Source: Chitinophagaceae bacterium (GTDB lineage: Bacteria; Bacteroidota; Bacteroidia; Chitinophagales; Chitinophagaceae). From it: a DNA stretch of 64,000 bases. Shown here piece by piece: positions 58,821-64,000 of the stretch. The first letter of the stretch is position 1. Each line of letters starts with the position of its first letter. The notes under the pieces are model-generated. The model saw nothing but the letters and a program-made list of their open reading frames with translations. It searched no databases and was not told the origin of the DNA. The position numbers were made by a program, and so were the translations under genes. Location: contig JADKHN010000001.1 of assembly GCA_016721725.1 (NCBI GenBank), positions 1,302,001 to 1,366,000 on the forward strand, written 5' to 3'.

Positions 58821-59807
58821 ATGGAATCCATGATACTGGTTACCGGAGGCGCTGGTTTGCTCGGCCATGAATTGATCACTCAACTGCTTGCACAAGGCAA
58901 AACGGTTCGAGCCATTTATAACCGAACACCGCTTGCCGAATTTCATTCAGCGGCGCTTGAGCAAATGCCCTGTGACATCCTTGATGTGATCGGACTGGAA
59001 GAAGCCATGCAAGGGGTGGAACAGGTTTATCATTGCGCGGCCATCGTGAGTTTTGACCCGGGCCGCAAAAGGGAGATGTTCAGGATCAATATCGAAGGAA
59101 CGGCCAATGTGGTGAATGCCGCCCTGGACGCCGGCGTGAAGAAGATGGTGCACGTGAGTTCGGTTTCCGCGCTGGGGCGTTTGAGAGAGGACGCCCTTGT
59201 GAATGAAACCATGAACTGGACCGAAGAGACCAGCAACAGCAATTACGGAAAAAGCAAGTACCTGTCGGAACTGGAGGTTTGGCGCGGCATCAGCGAAGGA
59301 CTGGATGCTGTCATTGTTAATCCCACGATCATACTCGGTGCCGGTGACTGGAACGCGAGCAGTTCAAAGATATTCCGGTCCGTGTACAATGAATTTCCCT
59401 GGTATACCGAAGGGATCACGGGTTTGGTGGATGTTCGCGATGTGGCCACCGTCATGATCCGGCTGATGGACAGCCCCGTCACCGGGGAGCGCTTCATCGT
59501 CAGCGCGGAGAACAGGAGTTACCGTGATCTGTTCAACCTGGTCGCGAAGGCCTTTGGAAAAAAAGAGCCCTATAAAAAAGTCACCCCTTTCATTGCGAAT
59601 GTGGTTCGCAGGCTCGAAGCGATCAAGAGCCGGTTGACCGGGAAGGAGCCCTTGGTCACCCGTGAAACGGCCATCACCGCCATGGCCAAAGTCAATTTCG
59701 ATAACCGCAAACTCCTTGGCATATTACCCGGCTTCAGCTACCGGAGTATGGAAGAGACCGTGACCGATACCTGCGCGGCATTACAACAAAAGCTTAACAG
59801 TCGTTGA
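58821..59807 (+). CDS. NAD-dependent epimerase/dehydratase (extended SDR)
   Basis: 328 aa. The N-terminal Rossmann motif is VTGGAGLLGHEL (GxxGxxG), and VYHCAAIVSFD and VHVSSVSALG are the NNAG-like and active-Ser strands. The catalytic motif is SNYGKSKYLSE (YxxxK). The pattern fits dihydroflavonol reductase-like extended SDRs acting on small molecules or sugar nucleotides; the substrate is unknown. The ATG at 58830 is an alternative start. It stands alone with its own promoter. Confidence 0.88.
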   Translation: MESMILVTGGAGLLGHELITQLLAQGKTVRAIYNRTPLAEFHSAALEQMPCDILDVIGLEEAMQGVEQVYHCAAIVSFDPGRKREMFRINIEGTANVVNAALDAGVKKMVHVSSVSALGRLREDALVNETMNWTEETSNSNYGKSKYLSELEVWRGISEGLDAVIVNPTIILGAGDWNASSSKIFRSVYNEFPWYTEGITGLVDVRDVATVMIRLMDSPVTGERFIVSAENRSYRDLFNLVAKAFGKKEPYKKVTPFIANVVRRLEAIKSRLTGKEPLVTRETAITAMAKVNFDNRKLLGILPGFSYRSMEETVTDTCAALQQKLNSR

Positions 59808-59809
59808 CG

Positions 59810-59817
59810 TAAATTTG
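59810..59817 (+). promoter_or_regulatory. -7 promoter box TAAATTTG
   Basis: Matches TAnnTTTG directly after the SDR stop; predicted start near 59821 gives a leader of about 90 nt containing the hairpin at 59838-59875. Confidence 0.4.
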
Positions 59818-59837
59818 AACTTCCGTTCATGATTAAA

Positions 59838-59875
59838 ATGAACCCGTTTCTTCTCCGGGAACGAAACGGGTTCAT
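59838..59875 (+). other. Long 5'-leader hairpin
   Basis: Perfect 13-bp inverted repeat ATGAACCCGTTTC/GAAACGGGTTCAT with a 12-nt loop, no T run, between the -7 box and the chosen ATG at 59913. It may be a leader regulatory structure or a weak terminator of the SDR gene. Confidence 0.5.
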
Positions 59876-59912
59876 GGATCTCATGCGGGTATTCAGCTTA
59901 ATTAGATATCAC

Positions 59913-61007
59913 ATGAAAAAGATCATCCCTTTCGTTTTATCATTATTCCTTTCTGCTTCTTTATACTCTCAAACCACATTTACCATCACCGGAAAGGTCC
60001 TGGATTCCGCTACCAAACAGCCTTTGCAGGCAGCCTCCGTATTCGCTCAGAACACCACGGTGGGGACGGCCACGGATACCGATGGTTCCTTTAAACTGCA
60101 ATTGCCTAACGGCGGATATGACCTGGTGGTGACCTTTACGGGATATCAGACCGAAACCCGGAGGATATCCACATCCGATGCCGGGGACAAATCGATCGTC
60201 ATTGAAGTGAAGCAGAAGGAAAAGGAAATGCAGGACGTCGTGATCAAAGCCACTTACGAAGTGGCCGATGGCTGGGAAAAATATGGTGATTTTTTCCTTG
60301 ACCAATTCATCGGTAAGACGGCCAACGGCAAACAATGCGTCATAACCAATAAGGAGGTGCTGAAATTCTATTATTATAAAAGAAAGAACCGATTGAAGAT
60401 ACTGGCCACGGCTCCGGTGGAGATCGTGAACGAAGCGCTGGGGTATACCATAAAATATACGCTGGATTCTTTCACCCATGAATACAATACGCAGCTGAGC
60501 CAATACACGGGTTATCCCTTGTTCCAGGAGATGACCCCTTCGAACGATGACCAGAAACAGATCTGGGCGGCCAACCGGGCGAAGGCCTATAACGGGTCCA
60601 TCCTGCATTTCATGAGAAGCCTTTATCAAAAGAGATTGAGGGAAGAAGGGTTTGAGATCCAATTCATCGTGACCGCGAATGAGAAGGAGCTATCGATGCC
60701 GGTAAAGGATTTTTATGGCGCACTGAATTATTCGAAAGACGACAGCATGCAAACCGTCGAGGTATGGCCTAACCAGCCCGAAGTGGCCGTGATCTACAAG
60801 AAGGAAGCGCCGGAAGCCGGCTATCAGTCTGAGAACCCGGATGAATCCGCTAAATTCCAGGCTTCGGTCTTTTCTTTCTTACCCAAACAGTCCATCGTGA
60901 TCGAACGCAACGGCTATTATTTCGACCAGACGGATTTCACCATCCGGCAGTATTTAAGCTGGGAGAAAATGGCGGACATGCTGCCCTATGATTATAACGG
61001 GCAATGA
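59913..61007 (+). CDS. Secreted protein with carboxypeptidase-regulatory-like domain
   Basis: About 364 aa from the ATG at 59913 (MKKIIPFVLSLFLSASLYSQ, signal peptide); the frame back to 59829 crosses the hairpin and is not used. Residues about 24-105 are a CarboxypepD_reg-like domain (FTITGKVLDSATKQPLQAASVFAQNT; GTATDTDGSFKLQLP; VIEVKQKEKEMQDVVIK). The rest (DGWEKYGDFFLDQFIGKTANGKQCVITN) recurs in uncharacterised Bacteroidota surface proteins. No plug or barrel follows. Function unknown. Confidence 0.75.
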   Translation: MKKIIPFVLSLFLSASLYSQTTFTITGKVLDSATKQPLQAASVFAQNTTVGTATDTDGSFKLQLPNGGYDLVVTFTGYQTETRRISTSDAGDKSIVIEVKQKEKEMQDVVIKATYEVADGWEKYGDFFLDQFIGKTANGKQCVITNKEVLKFYYYKRKNRLKILATAPVEIVNEALGYTIKYTLDSFTHEYNTQLSQYTGYPLFQEMTPSNDDQKQIWAANRAKAYNGSILHFMRSLYQKRLREEGFEIQFIVTANEKELSMPVKDFYGALNYSKDDSMQTVEVWPNQPEVAVIYKKEAPEAGYQSENPDESAKFQASVFSFLPKQSIVIERNGYYFDQTDFTIRQYLSWEKMADMLPYDYNGQ

Positions 61008-61013
61008 CGGATT

Positions 61014-61958
61014 TTACTTGCCCATCACTTTTTCCCATAGTTCCGGGATCCGCTTCACCCAGACCAGCTCCTTGGTCTTCACTTTAGCATCCTGTACCGG
61101 AGAACCGAAATAAGACTTTCCGCCTTCCAGATCGCCGCCAACACCACTCTGGGCATAGACCACGGCTTTGGAATGGATGGTGAGTGTTTTGCTTACGCCC
61201 ACCTGTCCCCATAAGGTAACACCGTCTTCCAGCGTGACCACGCCCGCGATGCCCACCTGGGCGGCAATGAGGCAGTTGGGACCGATGACGGTATCGTGGC
61301 CAATATGGATCATATTGTCCATCTTGGTTCCTTTACCGATGATGGTATCGTGACTGACACCCCGGTCGATCGTACAGCCCGCCCCGATCTCGGCATGGTC
61401 TTCAATGATCACCCGGCCGCAATCGGGCATTTTCTGATACCAGAGTTCGCGATCTTTTTTGGTGTTATAATAAAAGGCATTTCCGCCGATCACGGTCCCG
61501 GCTTGAATGACCACGTTATTGCCAATGATGCAATGGTCCATGATGGTCACATTGGGATGGATGACACAATCTTTTCCGATGGTAACATGGTTACCTACGA
61601 ATGCCCCGGGATAAAGGAAGGTTCCTTCACCGATGACCGCGGAATCGCTGATCATTTTTGACGATGGTTCAAAGGGGCGGAATTGATTCACGATCTTGCA
61701 ATAGGCTTCAAAGGGATTGTCGACGATCAGGATCGCCTTGCCTTCGGGAACCGCCACTTCCTTATTGATGATGATGAAGGTCGCCGCGCTGTTGAGGCAC
61801 TTGTCGTAATATTTTGGATGATCGACAAAGACCAGGTCGCCTTTTTCCACTTTGTGAATTTCATTGATGCCGGTTGCCTGGCCCTGGGCATTTCCCATTA
61901 ACCTGGCGTTGATGAGTTCGGCGATCCAGGATATGGACACCGGTGAGGGGAACTGCAT
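61014..61958 (-). CDS. lpxD: UDP-3-O-acylglucosamine N-acyltransferase (LpxD-like)
   Basis: 314 aa. The N-terminal uridine-binding domain ends near residue 100 and is followed by a left-handed beta-helix of hexapeptide repeats (VIGEGTFLYPGAFVGNHVTIGKD to TIHSKAVVYAQSGVGGDL). The catalytic His is in MIHIGHDTVIG. It N-acylates UDP-3-O-acyl-glucosamine in lipid A synthesis. It is slightly shorter than E. coli LpxD and single here, away from lpxC/A. Bacteroidota often carry a second LpxD-like protein, so this copy could be the accessory one. Confidence 0.85.
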   Translation of the reverse strand: MQFPSPVSISWIAELINARLMGNAQGQATGINEIHKVEKGDLVFVDHPKYYDKCLNSAATFIIINKEVAVPEGKAILIVDNPFEAYCKIVNQFRPFEPSSKMISDSAVIGEGTFLYPGAFVGNHVTIGKDCVIHPNVTIMDHCIIGNNVVIQAGTVIGGNAFYYNTKKDRELWYQKMPDCGRVIIEDHAEIGAGCTIDRGVSHDTIIGKGTKMDNMIHIGHDTVIGPNCLIAAQVGIAGVVTLEDGVTLWGQVGVSKTLTIHSKAVVYAQSGVGGDLEGGKSYFGSPVQDAKVKTKELVWVKRIPELWEKVMGK

Positions 61959-61973
61959 AAAAAGGAATTTTTA

Positions 61974-61981
61974 CAAAGGTA
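61974..61981 (-). promoter_or_regulatory. -7 promoter box TACCTTTG for lpxD
   Basis: Perfect TAnnTTTG on the minus strand, 16 nt before the ATG; predicted leader about 12 nt. Confidence 0.55.
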
Positions 61982-62367
61982 CATCGCTTTGTATTCTGTT
62001 CATGGCCGTGCAAAAAACTCCGGAAATCACGGAATGGCGGCTTCAGGAGAAAAAAATCCGGAATATTTTTTTTGCAGAAAAAACTAAAATGGTCAACGAG
62101 CCAGTCACCGGTCTTTACCGGATATTATTTTTTATTCCATCCGGATTCAACATGCGGAAATAAAACGGATCGACGGAACCAGCTGTAAAATCAATGCTTT
62201 CAGACGGTTTAAAAAAATGCATGACCTGGGTTTAAAAAAACGGATCGAAAATTTTGTAAGAGTGAACCGCATTTAATGAATAGGAAACGCGCACCCTTAT
62301 CCACACCGCAAAAAAAAATGTTAATAAAATTTATCGCAAAAATTTTCTTGTTAGGAAAAATTATTTT
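61982..62367. other. Gene-poor AT-rich interval with one DnaA-box-like site
   Basis: No convincing gene. A frame at 62002-62163 (53 codons, MAVQKTPEIT) has no recognisable features and I do not call it. TTATCCACA at 62297-62305 equals the DnaA-box consensus and is followed by a very A/T-rich stretch (62310-62375). Only one box was found, so an origin is not claimed. Confidence 0.4.
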
Positions 62368-62375
62368 TAATATTG
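62368..62375 (+). promoter_or_regulatory. Probable -7 box TAATATTG for a small RNA
   Basis: One mismatch to TAnnTTTG. A TTG lies 17 bp upstream of the box. Predicted transcription start 62379, at the first base of a small hairpin. Confidence 0.4.
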
Positions 62376-62378
62376 TGT

Positions 62379-62455
62379 AGGGAAACTTGGTTCCCGGTAC
62401 TTACTAACCCATCCATATAACAAAGCTCGGCTATCAAAAGTCGGGCTTTATTATT
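62379..62455 (+). ncRNA. Candidate small RNA of about 77 nt
   Basis: Runs from the predicted start to a terminator. It opens with the hairpin GGGAA-ACTTGG-TTCCC (62380-62395), continues with a single-stranded middle (GGTACTTACTAACCCATCC), and ends with a terminator stem AAAGCTCGGC/GTCGGGCTTT (62422-62449) and a T-rich tail. It contains no ORF. The next gene begins only 35 bp later, so it could also be an attenuated leader of the acetyltransferase gene. No known RNA family recognised. Confidence 0.4.
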
Positions 62456-62489
62456 TTTAGCATTCATTCTCTCCACAAATTTACTGTTC

Positions 62490-62966
62490 ATGGAAAATAC
62501 AATGCGGATGGAAAATGATTTTTTGATCAGCGCCGATCAGGCAAATCTGGATGTTCGCATGATCCATGAATACCTGAGCCGCCGGTCTTACTGGGCGAAA
62601 AATATTCCTTTGTCCATTGTTCAGAAAAGTATCGAATGCTCTTTTTGTTTTGGTGTTTATCTGAAGAACGATCCTGCTGAAAAAGAAATGAAGCAAGTGG
62701 GTTTCGCGAGGGTGATCACCGATCATTCCACATTCGGTTATCTCGCGGATGTTTTTATTTTGGATGCATACCAGGGCAGGGGGTTAGGAAAAATGCTGAT
62801 GCAGTTCATGATGGACCATCCCGACCTGCAGGGTTTCAGAAGATGGTTGCTGGCCACCCGGGACGCTCACGGACTGTATGCACAGTTTGGATTCGCCGCC
62901 CTGGACCATCCCGACCGCATCATGGGATTACGGCCCTTGGAATTTTATCCGGCTGACAATGCGTAA
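62490..62966 (+). CDS. GNAT family N-acetyltransferase
   Basis: 158 aa with the GNAT acetyl-CoA loop LADVFILDAYQGRGLGKMLMQFMMDH (motif A, QGRGLG) and the end GLYAQFGFAALDHPDRIMGLRP, which contains the YxxFGF motif seen in a common Bacteroidota subgroup. Either ATG at 62490 or 62502 may be used. Substrate unknown. Preceded by the candidate small RNA and its terminator. Confidence 0.9.
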   Translation: MENTMRMENDFLISADQANLDVRMIHEYLSRRSYWAKNIPLSIVQKSIECSFCFGVYLKNDPAEKEMKQVGFARVITDHSTFGYLADVFILDAYQGRGLGKMLMQFMMDHPDLQGFRRWLLATRDAHGLYAQFGFAALDHPDRIMGLRPLEFYPADNA

Positions 62967-62990
62967 TGATCCTTGCCTTATGAGTTACTT

Positions 62991-63047
62991 CCCCAACCTC
63001 CAACCCCCAACCTCCAACCCCCAACCTCCAACCTCCAACCTCCAACC
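62991..63047. repeat. 7-bp minisatellite CCAACCT/CCAACCC upstream of yicC
   Basis: About eight tandem heptamers of CCAACCT with CCAACCC variants, strongly pyrimidine-biased on the plus strand, in the 126-bp gap before yicC. It ends about 45 bp before the ATG, so copy-number change would alter spacing just upstream of the promoter region. Confidence 0.85.
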
Positions 63048-63064
63048 ATTCCCCCATAATCCAT

Positions 63065-63072
63065 TATCTTGC
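63065..63072 (+). promoter_or_regulatory. Weak -7 box TATCTTGC for yicC
   Basis: Deviates from TAnnTTTG in the last two bases. It lies 20 bp before the yicC ATG, in the usual place. Confidence 0.3.
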
Positions 63073-63092
63073 AAAAAATATAAGAACCCATT

Positions 63093-63968
63093 ATGCTTAA
63101 GTCAATGACCGGATTCGGAAGGGCGGAACAGACCGTGAACGACAAGACCTTTCTGGTGGAGATCAAAGCCCTGAACGGCAAACAGTTTGAGCTTCAGCTG
63201 AAATTACCTCCCTTACTGAGGCCGTATGAATTCGAGATCCGCAATACCCTGCAGGAACAATTGATCCGGGGCACCATTGATTGCACGGTCACCATCAAGC
63301 AAAACGGCACCTCCCGCCCGGTCAATATCAACACCGACCTCATCAAGGCTTATTACCAGCAGATCGAAAAACTGGCCGGCGAACTGAATATCGATACGAA
63401 TTCCGTTTTAAGCGCCCTGCTCCGGCTACCCGAAGTGGTGACACCTACCAATGATATATTGAGTGAATCGGATTATTCCGAATTCAGCAAAGTGCTCTCC
63501 GCCTCACTGAGCGACCTGAACACTCACCGGGCCGAAGAAGGCGCGGTACTGGAAAAGGACCTGGTGAAACGGATCACCATGATCAATGAGCAGGAGGAAG
63601 CGATCCTGAAGCTGGAACCCAATCGGGAAAAGAGGATCCGGGAGGAGATCAACCAGTTGCTGGAAAAGAATGTGGGTAAGGAGAACATCGACAATAACCG
63701 CATGGAACAGGAACTCATCTATTATATGGAGAAGATCGATATCCATGAAGAACAGATCCGGTTGCGTCAGCATTGCGAATATTTCCGGGAGCTGATCAAG
63801 GAACCGGGTGAGGGCAAGGGAAAGAAACTCTCATTTATCCTGCAGGAGATCGGCCGGGAGATCAATACCACCGGAAGCAAGGCCTATGATGCCGATATCC
63901 AGAAATGCGTGGTGCAGATGAAGGATGAACTGGAAAAAGCGAAGGAACAGGTGCTGAATGTCTTGTAA
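63093..63968 (+). CDS. YicC family endoribonuclease
   Basis: 291 aa. The N-terminus MLKSMTGFGRAEQTVNDKTFLVEIKALNGKQFELQLKLP is the YicC signature; the C-terminal DUF1732 part reads EQELIYYMEKIDIHEEQIRLRQHCEYFRELI, then KKLSFILQEIGREINTTGSKA. YicC proteins are RNases; E. coli YicC acts on the small RNA RyhB. The ATG at 63093 matches the family start. The final 32 bp of the window hold only the start of the next spacer. Confidence 0.95.
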   Translation: MLKSMTGFGRAEQTVNDKTFLVEIKALNGKQFELQLKLPPLLRPYEFEIRNTLQEQLIRGTIDCTVTIKQNGTSRPVNINTDLIKAYYQQIEKLAGELNIDTNSVLSALLRLPEVVTPTNDILSESDYSEFSKVLSASLSDLNTHRAEEGAVLEKDLVKRITMINEQEEAILKLEPNREKRIREEINQLLEKNVGKENIDNNRMEQELIYYMEKIDIHEEQIRLRQHCEYFRELIKEPGEGKGKKLSFILQEIGREINTTGSKAYDADIQKCVVQMKDELEKAKEQVLNVL

Positions 63969-64000
63969 ACAGCAAACACAAACAGGCTTAATGATCTTTT

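Noticed and set aside
62002..62163. 53-codon frame starting MAVQKTPEIT after lpxD
   Set aside because: Low-complexity Lys/Phe-rich translation in AT-rich DNA with no promoter box, RBS or family signal.
62297..62375. Possible replication origin: TTATCCACA followed by a very AT-rich stretch
   Set aside because: Only one DnaA-box match was found, and no dnaA, dnaN, gidA or cluster of boxes lies nearby. A single 9-mer is expected by chance at this scale.

Overview
The window reads as chromosome of a Bacteroidota member, most likely family Chitinophagaceae (inference). Signs of this are a type IX secretion C-terminal domain on a secreted M1 peptidase, outer-membrane barrel proteins of the SusC/TonB type, RND pumps with extra membrane helices, many families typical of the phylum (DUF1015 beside SerC, TIGR00266, 2TM, DUF2891, DUF502), weak Shine-Dalgarno sites, and repeated -7 boxes of the Bacteroidota form TAnnTTTG close to start codons. 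There is no prophage, plasmid, rRNA operon or CRISPR array. Mobile or repetitive DNA is limited to a Y1 (IS200/RAYT-like) transposase beside a hairpin-rich repeat array and several families of short palindromes.

Layout. 0-6.3 kb: a 2H phosphoesterase-like gene, an SRAP (abasic-site) protein divergent from a PA0069-type radical SAM protein, three very short ORFs each closed by its own terminator, then a broken VIT/vWA gene fused to a TonB-plug-like domain, TPRs and a DUF2135-like end. 6.4-21.8 kb: secreted M1 peptidase; an AmgK-like kinase fused to a RapZ C-terminal domain and overlapping a MurU-like nucleotidyltransferase (probable cell-wall amino-sugar recycling); a TolC/adaptor/barrel operon with no pump gene; a large MG2-like protein; a PLP trans-sulfuration enzyme and an APC permease separated by a cluster of hairpins. 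21.8-24.8 kb: four small secreted or lipoproteins with a heavy-metal flavour, a broken CWC cysteine-rich gene, marC, and tRNA-Arg(CCG) with a decayed second copy carrying palindromic insertions.

24.8-32.2 kb (minus strand): acyl-CoA synthetase, 2TM protein, TPR protein, DUF1015, SerC, a zinc phospholipase C-like protein and DUF502. 32.3-39.4 kb: tetR-tolC-adaptor-RND tripartite efflux operon. 39.6-46.3 kb: dienelactone hydrolase; a secreted fusion of a phospholipase C/DUF6765-like domain with a permuted papain-like domain, with a near-identical nested palindrome on each side; a two-domain M16 peptidase; a TIGR00266 protein. 46.3-47.9 kb: repeat array plus transposase. 48.1-49.9 kb: arsR-arsM-arsC with no efflux gene. 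49.9-55.2 kb: Bax inhibitor-1 protein, polysaccharide deacetylase, pheS, 3-hydroxybutyryl-CoA dehydrogenase, a tandem repeat with an inverted end, and DUF2891. 55.2-58.8 kb: 5-oxoprolinase operon pxpB-pxpC-pxpA plus an Nramp-like transporter. 58.8-64 kb: an SDR, a carboxypeptidase-regulatory-domain protein, LpxD, a candidate small RNA, a GNAT acetyltransferase and YicC.

The most unusual items are the palindrome-invaded tRNA-Arg copy, the hairpin array beside the transposase, a shared nested-palindrome architecture in hairpins of different sequence, two large envelope proteins with plug-like domains but no barrel, and the phospholipase/papain and kinase/RapZ fusions. No single wholly new multi-gene system can be demonstrated from sequence alone.
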